Source: an uncultured Bacteroidota bacterium (GTDB lineage Bacteria > Bacteroidota > Bacteroidia > Flavobacteriales > Flavobacteriaceae). From it: a stretch of DNA of 39,082 nt. This document shows, one piece after another, positions 7,717-15,228 of this stretch. Location of the stretch: NCBI GenBank assembly GCA_902510475.1, contig CABXCC010000012.1:1-39082 (forward strand), given 5' to 3'. The position numbers and the translations under genes were made by a program. Each line of letters starts with the position of its first letter. Position 1 is the stretch's first letter. The notes beneath the pieces are model-generated. The model searched no databases, was not told the origin of the DNA, and was given only the letters and a program-made list of their open reading frames with translations.

Positions 7717-8929
7717 CTCCATATTAAAAAAATTAGGTCCTGGATTATTATTTGCTGGAGCTGCAATTGGAGTTTCTCACTTAGTTCAATCAACAAAAGC
7801 TGGAGCTGATTTTGGTCTAGGATTAATTTGGGCTTTGATTATTGCAAATTTATTTAAATATCCTTTTTTTCAATTCGGGCCAAGATATGCTTTGTCAACA
7901 GGAGAAAGCATGTTGTCTGGTTATTACAAATTAAGTAAACTAATTCTGGTTACTTATTTTTTAATATCTCTTGCTACAATGTTTTCTATTCAAACTGCGG
8001 TAACAATTGTTACTGCTGGAATTGCTAATTCAATAACCGGAGAAATAATTTCGGTTGAGATATGGACAGTTTTAATCACCCTAATTTGTTCGTTAATTTT
8101 GGTAAAAGGAAAATACAAAGTTCTTGATAAGATTGTTAAGTATATAATAATTGTTTTAGCAATAAGCACAGTTGCTGCTACTATAATTGCTGGCCTTAAG
8201 TTTAATTCTGATTTAAATTTTACACAAATTTTCCCGTCAGATTCTAAATCAATTGTATTTCTAATAGCTTTTATGGGATGGATGCCAGCCCCGTTAGATG
8301 TCTCCGTGTGGCACTCAATATGGTCACTTGAAAAAAAGAAAACATTAAAAAACTATAATTTGAAAAATTCAATGGTTGATTTTAATGTAGGGTATGTTGG
8401 TACTGCTATTTTAGGAATATGTTTTATTGCGTTAGGATATTTTGTAATGTATGGCAGTAATAATTCCTTTAGTGACTCAGCCGGAGCTTTTTCAAATCAA
8501 CTTATAGAAATGTATACATCAAGTCTGGGACAATGGTCTTATTATCTGATTGGAATAGCAGCACTATCAACAATGTTAAGTACAACAATAACTACCCTAG
8601 ATGCCTCTCCAAGAGCAATGTCAGAGACCATTAATTTACTTACAAATAAAAAAAATAATCATGGTTATTTGCTGTGGTTAACAATTCTAGCAATAGGAAC
8701 AATTATTATATTTTTTGCTTTTTCATCAAAAATGGGTCTACTTATTAAAATAGCTACAATACTATCTTTTTTAACTGCACCCTTTTACGCAATAATCAAT
8801 TACATGCTAATTACTTCAAATCAAACTCCGTTAAAAAATAGACCCTCTCTAAAATTACGTGTATTAAGTATTTTAGGAATTTTCTATTTGTTAGGATTTT
8901 CGGTATTCTTTTTGTTAAAAGGTTTTTAG
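7703..8929 (+). CDS. Nramp-family (SLC11-like) transporter lacking the DPGN motif
   Basis: A 408-residue membrane protein with about eleven hydrophobic segments and an Nramp/LeuT-like layout. GPGLLFAGAAIG opens the first segment as in Nramp proteins. Where metal transporters carry DPGN in helix 1, this one has GVSH (residues 23-26). The helix 6 region reads GWMPAPLDVSVW (192-203), not the usual MPH form. Both differ at the metal-binding residues, so the cargo may not be Mn2+ or Fe2+. The frame is open back to 7619, but the hydrophobic domain begins right after the ATG at 7703, so I use that. It overlaps the four-cysteine peptide by 14 bases. Substrate unknown. Confidence 0.85.
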   Translation: MEKVSSILKKLGPGLLFAGAAIGVSHLVQSTKAGADFGLGLIWALIIANLFKYPFFQFGPRYALSTGESMLSGYYKLSKLILVTYFLISLATMFSIQTAVTIVTAGIANSITGEIISVEIWTVLITLICSLILVKGKYKVLDKIVKYIIIVLAISTVAATIIAGLKFNSDLNFTQIFPSDSKSIVFLIAFMGWMPAPLDVSVWHSIWSLEKKKTLKNYNLKNSMVDFNVGYVGTAILGICFIALGYFVMYGSNNSFSDSAGAFSNQLIEMYTSSLGQWSYYLIGIAALSTMLSTTITTLDASPRAMSETINLLTNKKNNHGYLLWLTILAIGTIIIFFAFSSKMGLLIKIATILSFLTAPFYAIINYMLITSNQTPLKNRPSLKLRVLSILGIFYLLGFSVFFLLKGF

Positions 8930-8975
8930 GATTCAGATATTAGTTTTTATATTTACAACTTATTAAAATCAGGTT

Positions 8976-9944
8976 TTGTCACAAAATTTAAACACAGTAG
9001 ATACCCCTTTTTATAAGATGGATATTCCAGAAACGGAAACTGTCATCAAGGAGAAATCTGAGTGGTTTAAAGTTGATTTACCCAAAAAGGTTGTTGAGCA
9101 CAAAAAAAAACCAAAATGGCTCAGAGTGAAGCTTCCGATAGGTCCAAAATATACCAAGCTTAGAAAGTTAGTCGAAGACAATAATTTACACACTATATGC
9201 ACATCTGGAAGTTGTCCAAATATGGGTGAGTGTTGGGGCGAAGGTACAGCTACATTTATGATTCTTGGTAATATTTGTACAAGATCCTGCAAATTTTGTG
9301 GTGTCAAAACGGGTAAGCCTCTTGAGGTTGATTGGAAAGAGGCGGAAAAAGTTGCAAATAGTATTAAAATAATGCAAATAAAACACGCTGTTTTAACCAG
9401 TGTAGATAGAGATGACCTAAAAGACGATATGGGAAGTAAATTTTGGGTTGAAACGATTAATAAAATTAGAGAATATAATCCGGGAATTACTCTTGAAGCG
9501 CTGATTCCTGATTTTCAAGGGATTCATGAACATATCGACAGACTTGTCAAAGTAAAACCGGAAGTAATTTCCCATAATATTGAAACAACTAGAAGATTAA
9601 CCAGAGAAGTTCGTGTTCAAGCTAAATATGACAGAAGTATGGATGTCCTCAGATATATGAAAGAAACTGGCCAGAGAAGAACCAAATCTGGAATCATGTT
9701 AGGGTTGGGTGAAACCAAAGAGGAGGTAATTGAAACAATCTATGATTTAAAAGAAGCAAAAGTTGATGTTGTGACCATAGGTCAATATTTACAGCCTAGT
9801 AAAAAACACTTGCAGGTTCAAAGGTTTGTAACTCCAGATGAATTTTTAGAGTACAAAGAGCTTGGGGAAAAGCTAGGTTTTAAACATTTTGAAAGTAGTG
9901 CCCTTGTACGTTCCTCATACAGAGCCAGGAAACATATTCAATAA
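8976..9944 (+). CDS. lipA: Lipoyl synthase (radical SAM)
   Basis: Inserts two sulfurs into octanoyl groups on E2 and GcvH proteins to make lipoate. Both iron-sulfur clusters are visible: the auxiliary C75/C80/C86 (CTSGSCPNMGEC) and the radical SAM C101/C105/C108 (CTRSCKFC). The C-terminal RSSY (about 312-315) holds the serine ligand. At 322 residues it is longer than the usual ~290. The extra N-terminal part contains a second copy-like stretch: WFKVDLP (about 30-36) resembles WLRVKLP (about 48-54). The start used is TTG; an ATG at 9018 is the alternative. A near-match -7 box (TATATTTA, 8948-8955) lies upstream. Its last 7 bases overlap the end of lpxK on the other strand. Confidence 0.95.
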   Translation: MSQNLNTVDTPFYKMDIPETETVIKEKSEWFKVDLPKKVVEHKKKPKWLRVKLPIGPKYTKLRKLVEDNNLHTICTSGSCPNMGECWGEGTATFMILGNICTRSCKFCGVKTGKPLEVDWKEAEKVANSIKIMQIKHAVLTSVDRDDLKDDMGSKFWVETINKIREYNPGITLEALIPDFQGIHEHIDRLVKVKPEVISHNIETTRRLTREVRVQAKYDRSMDVLRYMKETGQRRTKSGIMLGLGETKEEVIETIYDLKEAKVDVVTIGQYLQPSKKHLQVQRFVTPDEFLEYKELGEKLGFKHFESSALVRSSYRARKHIQ

Positions 9945-10933
9945 GCTATTATATTAGCTATTTCAGCCAGAAAATCTTCTTGATTATGAATTTTAAATTC
10001 AATCGGAAGATAAAATAAATTTTCAATACCCATATTTCTTAGCTTTGTAAAATCTTTTTCGGTGGTAATAACAATTTCATCAGTAAAGTTTTGAACATCA
10101 CTATTTAAATAATTGTAATGGTCTGGATAATTAAAGTGACTAACCATTAAACCTAAGTGTTTTAGATAAGTCAATAATCCTTTTGGATTTACAATTCCTG
10201 TTACTAGATTAACTTTTTTATCTTTTAATTGCTCTAGATTTTTAGAATCATTTAAGGAAAAAATTTTATCTGAATAGATGATTGAACTAAAAAATAATAG
10301 TTGGTTTTGGTTTGGCTTGACCAGTTTTTCTATCCGATCTTTTTCTACATTAGAAATATCTTTAGGACACTTGGTAACTACAATACAATTTGCTCTTTTT
10401 GCGCCCTTTTTTGACTCCCTTAATTTACCTTTTGGCATTAAATAGTCTTCACAATAAAGGTTTCCGTACTCCGATAATAGAATAGAATAATCAGGTTTTA
10501 CTCTTCTGTGTTGAAAAGCATCGTCTAATAAAATTAATTCAACTCCTTCATTTATAAGTCTTTTTATTCCTCGCTTTCTTTTTTTATCAACGGCAACTTT
10601 TATGTTTTTAAATTTTGTAAAATATTGAAAGGGTTCATCTCCGATAGATTTTGCATTGTCTAAGTCTGATGCAAGGATAAAACCCTTAGAATTTCTTTTA
10701 TACCCTCTACTTAATACACCAACATTATAATTTGGTGAAAATTTTCTGATCAAAAACTCAATCATTGGTGTTTTGCCAGTGCCTCCAACAGCTAGATTAC
10801 CAACACTTATCACTGGAATGTTAAATGTATGGCTCTTAATTAGCCCTAAGTCATAGAGCTTATTTCTAAAATTGGTAATCAGAAAAAACTGTAAACTCAG
10901 CTTCCAATAAATTATTTTTTTTAGCAAATTCAT
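9938..10933 (-). CDS. lpxK: Tetraacyldisaccharide 4'-kinase
   Basis: Adds the 4'-phosphate to the lipid A precursor at the inner face of the cytoplasmic membrane. The 331-residue length is normal. The N-terminus carries a hydrophobic, basic membrane-association segment, then the P-loop VGNLAVGGTGKTP (Gly50-Thr55). LLDDAFQHRRVKPDYSILL is the family's characteristic acidic/HR stretch, and TTEKDFTKL is near the C-terminus. Divergent from the NIF3 gene. A one-mismatch promoter box (TACTTTAG) lies five bases before its ATG. Its presence means the organism makes a lipid A outer leaflet. Confidence 0.95.
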   Translation of the reverse strand: MNLLKKIIYWKLSLQFFLITNFRNKLYDLGLIKSHTFNIPVISVGNLAVGGTGKTPMIEFLIRKFSPNYNVGVLSRGYKRNSKGFILASDLDNAKSIGDEPFQYFTKFKNIKVAVDKKRKRGIKRLINEGVELILLDDAFQHRRVKPDYSILLSEYGNLYCEDYLMPKGKLRESKKGAKRANCIVVTKCPKDISNVEKDRIEKLVKPNQNQLLFFSSIIYSDKIFSLNDSKNLEQLKDKKVNLVTGIVNPKGLLTYLKHLGLMVSHFNYPDHYNYLNSDVQNFTDEIVITTEKDFTKLRNMGIENLFYLPIEFKIHNQEDFLAEIANIIAY

Positions 10934-10952
10934 CGTAACTAAAGTAATTATT

Positions 10953-10960
10953 TATCTTTG
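10953..10960 (+). promoter_or_regulatory. Bacteroidota -7 box for the NIF3 gene
   Basis: TATCTTTG is an exact match to TAnnTTTG, 17 bases before the ATG at 10978. The -33 element is weak (TTC instead of TTG at the expected distance). It lies in the 44-base divergent gap between lpxK and NIF3. Confidence 0.6.
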
Positions 10961-10977
10961 AAATAAATAATATTGAT

Positions 10978-12072
10978 ATGACAGTTAAAGATGTTATTGA
11001 TTTTTTAAATGATTACGCTCCTCTAGAATACGCAGAAGATTTTGACAATGCAGGATTAATAGTTGGAGATAAAAATAATAAAGTTTCAGGAATCTTGATT
11101 TGTCATGATTCGATTCCAGAAGTTATAGATGAAGCAATCAATTTAGGCTATAATTTGATTATTAGCTTTCACCCAATACTATTTAAGAGCATTAAAAAGC
11201 TAATACCCAATAATTATGTGAATAGATCTATTATAAAAGCAGTAAAAAATGATATTTCAATATTTTCTACTCATACTGCATTAGATAATTCAAATTTTGG
11301 TGTAAACATGCAATTATGTAAAGAAATCGGAGTTAGAGAAACAAAAATATTATTCCCTAAAAATGAAACCATCAAAAAATTAACAACTTTCATACCCAGC
11401 GAAAGTGCTCATAAATTAAAAGATGAAATATTTAAAACGGGGGCAGGTTCAATTGGTAAGTATGAAAATTGTAGTTTTAGTTTTGAAGGTGTTGGGACTT
11501 TTAAAGGAAATAAAGAATCAAAACCAACAATCGGTAAAAAACTTCAAAACACTAATCAAAATGAGTCCTGCGTAAATATTACATTTTTGAAACACTTGGA
11601 AGAAAAAGTTTTAACCGCCTTAAAAAATACACATCCTTACGAAGAAATTGCTTACGAGATAAAAACATTAGAAAATTACAATGAAAATATTGGAATGGGA
11701 ATGTATGGAGAGCTTAAAGATTCTATAAGCGAAAAAAAATTTTTATCATTTTTAAAAAATAAATTAAATATCAAGTTCATAAAACATTCAAAACTTTTAG
11801 GAAAAAAAATTAAAAAAGTTGCAGTTTTAGGTGGTTCAGGAAGTTTTGGAATTGAAAAAGCTATTGAAGTAAGTGCTGATGTGTTTATCACATCAGATTT
11901 AAAATATCATGACTATTACAAAGCAGAAAAGTCATTACTGTTAGTAGACGTAGGACATTATGAAAGTGAACAGTTCACAAATAAATTAATGTATGATATA
12001 CTTACGAAAAAATTCCCTAATTTTGCAATCGCTTTAACAAAAATAAACACAAATCCTGTAAACTACAGTTAA
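10978..12072 (+). CDS. NIF3-like dinuclear metal centre protein
   Basis: A 364-residue NIF3/YbgI-family protein in the long form, with a middle insert (about 130-235) splitting the two halves of the metal site. Ligand candidates are His65 in SFHPILFK, Asp103 in THTALDNSN, and His327/Glu331 in DVGHYESEQF. The family usually has two adjacent histidines at the first site (HHP); here the first is Phe64. The cellular role of NIF3 proteins is not settled; a metal-dependent hydrolase or a metal-handling role is discussed. It is followed two bases later by the coiled-coil 'zinc ribbon' gene, a pairing I recall as common in Bacteroidota. Confidence 0.9.
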   Translation: MTVKDVIDFLNDYAPLEYAEDFDNAGLIVGDKNNKVSGILICHDSIPEVIDEAINLGYNLIISFHPILFKSIKKLIPNNYVNRSIIKAVKNDISIFSTHTALDNSNFGVNMQLCKEIGVRETKILFPKNETIKKLTTFIPSESAHKLKDEIFKTGAGSIGKYENCSFSFEGVGTFKGNKESKPTIGKKLQNTNQNESCVNITFLKHLEEKVLTALKNTHPYEEIAYEIKTLENYNENIGMGMYGELKDSISEKKFLSFLKNKLNIKFIKHSKLLGKKIKKVAVLGGSGSFGIEKAIEVSADVFITSDLKYHDYYKAEKSLLLVDVGHYESEQFTNKLMYDILTKKFPNFAIALTKINTNPVNYS

Positions 12073-12073
12073 T

Positions 12074-12853
12074 ATGGCTAAAAAGAAAGAACCAACAGTA
12101 GAACAAAAACTAAGAGCATTATACGATCTTCAATTAATTGATTCAAGAATTGATAAAATTAGAGATATCAGAGGAGAATTACCTCTTGAAGTAAGAGACT
12201 TGGAAGACGAGATTGAAGGATTAAATACAAGAATCGAAAAACTTGATGCAAGTTTAAAAGATTTTGATGTTCAAATTTCCGATAAAAAAAACTTAATTGA
12301 AGAAGCCAAAGTTTTGATTAAAAAATATACTGAACAACAAAAAAATGTTAGAAATAACAGAGAATTTGACTCTTTAACAAAAGAAACTGAATACCAAGAA
12401 CTGGAAATTCAATTAGCCGAAAAAAATATTAAAGAATTTAAAGCTCAAATTGAGCTAAAGAACGAATCTATTGAAGAAGTTAAGAGAAAACTCTCTGAAA
12501 AAACAGATCATCTGAAGCACAAAAAAGGAGAGCTGGACACAATCCTTAAAGAAACTGAAAAAGAAGAAAACATGCTTCTTAAAAAGTCAGATGATTACAA
12601 AAAATTAATTGAAGAAAGACTTCTATTTTCTTACGGTAAAATAAGAAGTAATGTGAAAAATGGGCTTGCAATTGTACCAATTGAAAGAGGTGCAGCAGGC
12701 GGATCTTTTTTTACAATTCCACCTCAAGTTCAAATGGAAATTGCGTCAAGAAAGAAGGTCATTACAGACGAGCACAGTGGTAGAATATTAATTGACGAAG
12801 TCTTAGCTACCGAACAGAAAAAAAAGATGGAAAAACTTTTTTCAAGTATTTAA
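12074..12853 (+). CDS. Coiled-coil protein with degenerate zinc-ribbon C-terminus (CdsZ/COG1579-like)
   Basis: A 259-residue protein. Residues about 10-185 are a long antiparallel-type coiled coil rich in Glu, Lys and Leu. The C-terminus (about 198-245) matches the zinc-ribbon domain of the COG1579/CdsZ family: GGSFFTIPPQVQMEI followed by H-S-G-R-I-L. The four zinc cysteines of the family are all replaced: A208 and S211 in place of the first CxxC, D232 and S235 in place of the second. The fold residues (IPPQ, GRIL) are kept, so the domain is probably intact but does not bind zinc in the usual way. The function of family members is little known; a chlamydial relative acts in type III secretion/regulation. 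Confidence 0.85.
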   Translation: MAKKKEPTVEQKLRALYDLQLIDSRIDKIRDIRGELPLEVRDLEDEIEGLNTRIEKLDASLKDFDVQISDKKNLIEEAKVLIKKYTEQQKNVRNNREFDSLTKETEYQELEIQLAEKNIKEFKAQIELKNESIEEVKRKLSEKTDHLKHKKGELDTILKETEKEENMLLKKSDDYKKLIEERLLFSYGKIRSNVKNGLAIVPIERGAAGGSFFTIPPQVQMEIASRKKVITDEHSGRILIDEVLATEQKKKMEKLFSSI

Positions 12854-12868
12854 TTATACACTAAAAAG

Positions 12869-13519
12869 ATGAAGAAAGGTATTATTTATATAATATGTTT
12901 TCTAAGTTTACTATTTAGTTATACTTCCTGCTCACAGAACAATAAACCCTCAAATCAACTAAAACTAGAACCAATCTCTGTAAATAAAGAAAAGGTTCAT
13001 AAAGCATATTTTGCTAGTGGCTGTTTCTGGTGTGTTGAGGCTATTTATGAAAGTATTATTGGGGTTAATAATGTTGTTAGTGGCTATTCGGGCGGAGAAT
13101 TTTCAAATCCAACATATCAGTTGGTAAATACAAAACTAACTGGGCATGCAGAAACTATTGAAGTAACTTATGATCCTGAGAAAATTACTTTTTCAAATTT
13201 AGTTGATGTTTATTTTGGATCTCAAAACATTGAACAAATTAACGGGCAAGGACCAGATAGAGGCCCTCAATATAGATCAATAATTTTTTATCAAAATAAG
13301 GAACAAAAAAATATAATTGACAAAAAGATTTTAGAATTAGAATTTAAATTGAATATAAAGGTCGCTGCGGAAGTATATCCGTTTAGAAAATTTTGGATTG
13401 CAGAGACTTACCACCAAGATTTTAAGAAAAACAATACCAATCACCCTTATATTATAAATGTATCCAATCCAAGGTTTGAAAATTTCAAGTATAAATTTGA
13501 AGACATCATAAAAAATTAA
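12869..13519 (+). CDS. msrA: Peptide methionine sulfoxide reductase MsrA, lipoprotein form
   Basis: Reduces methionine-S-sulfoxide in proteins. Catalytic motif SGCFWC with nucleophile Cys52, followed by the MsrA hallmark SGYSGGEFSNPTY, GHAETIEV and GPDRGPQYRSIIFY. The protein is 216 residues long. It begins with a hydrophobic signal ending at C21 (FLSLLFSYTSC), which reads as a lipoprotein signal. The enzyme is therefore probably anchored in the periplasm or outer membrane, where oxidised envelope proteins would be its substrates. The resolving cysteines of other MsrAs are not obvious near the C-terminus, so recycling may rely on Cys55 or on an outside thiol. It sits 15 bases after the coiled-coil gene. 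Confidence 0.92.
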   Translation: MKKGIIYIICFLSLLFSYTSCSQNNKPSNQLKLEPISVNKEKVHKAYFASGCFWCVEAIYESIIGVNNVVSGYSGGEFSNPTYQLVNTKLTGHAETIEVTYDPEKITFSNLVDVYFGSQNIEQINGQGPDRGPQYRSIIFYQNKEQKNIIDKKILELEFKLNIKVAAEVYPFRKFWIAETYHQDFKKNNTNHPYIINVSNPRFENFKYKFEDIIKN

Positions 13520-13524
13520 TTTAT

Positions 13525-14160
13525 ATGAGCATTGATAAGATAAACAACTATGCAAAAGACCACAGTTGCTCTGAAACAAAATTACTCTCTGAATTAAGAA
13601 GAGAAACTGAGCTAAAATGCATTAATCCAATTATGCTAAGTGGTGAATATCAAGGTAGATTATTAAGCCTAATTTCAAAAATTAAACAGCCAAAAAAAAT
13701 ATTAGAAATAGGCACGTTTACAGGTTATGCAACGCTTTGTTTAGCAGAAGGATTAGAAACATCTGGTAAAATTTACACTATTGATAAAAATGAAGAACTT
13801 ATCAAAATTCAAAATAAATATTTTTTAAAATCAAAATATCACAAAAATATAATACAATACACTGGTGATGCACTAGAAATTATACCTAAAATTAATTCCA
13901 AATTTGATCTTATTTTTCTTGATGCAGATAAAGAGAATTATATTAAATATCTTGAAATTATAATCCCTAAACTTAATAAAAAAGGGATTCTTATTTCAGA
14001 TAATGTATTATGGCATGGTAAAGTCTTAAGTAATAAAAATAATCAAGATAAAGTGACCAAAAGAATCGATACATTTAATAAAAACCTAGTCGAAAATAAT
14101 AATTTTCAAACGTTTATGCTTCCAATTAGAGATGGACTAAGCATTTCGATAAAACTATAA
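13525..14160 (+). CDS. SAM-dependent O-methyltransferase (class I, CCoAMT/COMT-like)
   Basis: A 211-residue methyltransferase of the catechol/caffeoyl-CoA O-methyltransferase type. The SAM-binding motif [19 protein letters not shown] lies at about 58-76, the metal/SAM-binding [11 protein letters not shown] near 132, and the second metal motif [10 protein letters not shown] near 155. The short length without extra domains is typical of the bacterial Mg2+-dependent enzymes. Substrate unknown. Five bases separate it from msrA. Its 3' end overlaps the end of tatA by six bases on the opposite strand. Confidence 0.85.
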   Translation: MSIDKINNYAKDHSCSETKLLSELRRETELKCINPIMLSGEYQGRLLSLISKIKQPKKILEIGTFTGYATLCLAEGLETSGKIYTIDKNEELIKIQNKYFLKSKYHKNIIQYTGDALEIIPKINSKFDLIFLDADKENYIKYLEIIIPKLNKKGILISDNVLWHGKVLSNKNNQDKVTKRIDTFNKNLVENNNFQTFMLPIRDGLSISIKL

Positions 14161-14442
14161 GTCTCTTTTTACTGAATCAGTAACGGAGTCTATTTCAGAT
14201 TTAACCTTATCGATTTCAGATTTAACCTGAACTGATACATTAGAATCCTCATTAATTTTGTCCTTTGAAGTTTTAATTTCATGTTTAATTTCGTTTGTTG
14301 CATGCTTTATATTATTAATGCCTTTGCCAAGTCCTCTTGCGAATTCAGGAATTTTATCTGCACCAAATAACAAAACAACAATAAAAATAACAAAGCCAAT
14401 TTCAGGACCACTTATAAATAAAAACATATTTTGATATAGCAT
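14155..14442 (-). CDS. tatA: Twin-arginine translocase subunit TatA/TatE
   Basis: Forms the protein-conducting patch of the Tat system, which exports folded proteins. The one transmembrane segment (about 8-25) and the amphipathic helix with [17 protein letters not shown] are typical. The tail is polar and contains a tandem [14 protein letters not shown] repeat. I start at the ATG at 14442 (95 residues), although the frame is open 14 codons further. An exact TATATTTG box at 14454-14447 lies inside that extension and is placed so that transcription would begin near this ATG. An ATG at 14427 is a second option. No tatC is in the window. Confidence 0.9.
   Translation of the reverse strand: MLYQNMFLFISGPEIGFVIFIVVLLFGADKIPEFARGLGKGINNIKHATNEIKHEIKTSKDKINEDSNVSVQVKSEIDKVKSEIDSVTDSVKRDL
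14192..14228 (-). repeat. 21-base tandem repeat inside tatA
   Basis: ATTTCAGATTTAACCT appears at 14192-14207 and again at 14213-14228, a period of 21 bases. On the coding strand this gives two seven-residue units, KSEIDKV and KSEIDSV, in the cytoplasmic tail of TatA. A recent in-frame duplication of a helical heptad is the simplest reading. Confidence 0.8.
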
Positions 14443-14446
14443 TATA

Positions 14447-14454
14447 CAAATATA
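14447..14454 (-). promoter_or_regulatory. Bacteroidota -7 box for tatA
   Basis: The minus strand reads TATATTTG, an exact TAnnTTTG match, with four bases between its G and the ATG at 14442. The -33 region has TTT in place of TTG at a 20-base spacing. The expected transcription start falls at or next to the ATG, implying a leaderless mRNA. Confidence 0.65.
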
Positions 14455-14493
14455 ATGAGTAAGTTTATTTTTATAAAGTAACACATATATTTT

Positions 14494-15201
14494 ATGAAAA
14501 AAATGTTACTGGCCAGTACTTCTACAATTCATGGTCAAAAGTATTTAGAATATATCTTGGAAGAAGTTAGCTTATTATTTTACAAATGCAAAAATATTCT
14601 GTTTATTCCCTTTGCTAGACCATCGGGAATTACACATTTACAATATACCAATCTTGTTAAAAAAACCTTTGGAAAAATTAATCTTCAAGTTCTAGATTAT
14701 AAATCAGATGAAATGATCTCCACGAATATTAATAAATGTGATGGGATTTTCATTGGTGGAGGCAATACTTTTTTATTACTAAATAAACTTTATGAGTATG
14801 ATTTAATAAAGTCTTTAAAACAAAAAATTAAATCTGGAACTCCTTATTTAGGAACCAGTGCGGGAACTAATATTTGTGGAATGACTATAGGTACAACCAA
14901 TGATATGCCTATTATAAATGTTAAAAGTCATAAAGCACTAGAATTGTTACCTTTCAATATTAATCCTCATTATTTAGATCCAGTTAAAAACCCAAAGCAC
15001 ATGGGTGAATCAAGGGAAACAAGGATAAAAGAATTTCATGTACTGAATAATCAGAAAGTTATTGGTTTAAGAGAAAGTTCCTATCTGAGTGTTGAAAATA
15101 ATGATATTATACTAAAAGGACCAAAAAAGGCGGTAGTTTTTAAAAAAGATGAAAATATTTTTGAAATAAATAGTGGGTTTAATTTAAAAAATCTGATTTA
15201 A
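14494..15201 (+). CDS. pepE: Dipeptidase E (peptidase S51)
   Basis: A cytoplasmic serine peptidase that cleaves Asp-X dipeptides. At 235 residues it matches PepE of Salmonella (229). Catalytic Ser122 lies in LGTSAGTN, with the supporting [10 protein letters not shown] (oxyanion side) upstream and INPHYLDP (His159) and TNDMP (Asp137) downstream. The start is ATG at 14494, with a one-mismatch box (TATATTTT) directly before it. It is divergent from tatA and 27 bases ahead of gpmI, which has its own promoter. Confidence 0.93.
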   Translation: MKKMLLASTSTIHGQKYLEYILEEVSLLFYKCKNILFIPFARPSGITHLQYTNLVKKTFGKINLQVLDYKSDEMISTNINKCDGIFIGGGNTFLLLNKLYEYDLIKSLKQKIKSGTPYLGTSAGTNICGMTIGTTNDMPIINVKSHKALELLPFNINPHYLDPVKNPKHMGESRETRIKEFHVLNNQKVIGLRESSYLSVENNDIILKGPKKAVVFKKDENIFEINSGFNLKNLI

Positions 15202-15216
15202 GAGATGTCAAAATTA

Positions 15217-15224
15217 TATCTTTG
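15217..15224 (+). promoter_or_regulatory. Bacteroidota -7 box for gpmI
   Basis: TATCTTTG is an exact TAnnTTTG match with four bases between its G and the ATG at 15229, the same geometry as at tatA. A CTG at 15193-15195 stands at about the -33 position. A leaderless mRNA is implied. Confidence 0.65.
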
Positions 15225-15228
15225 AACT

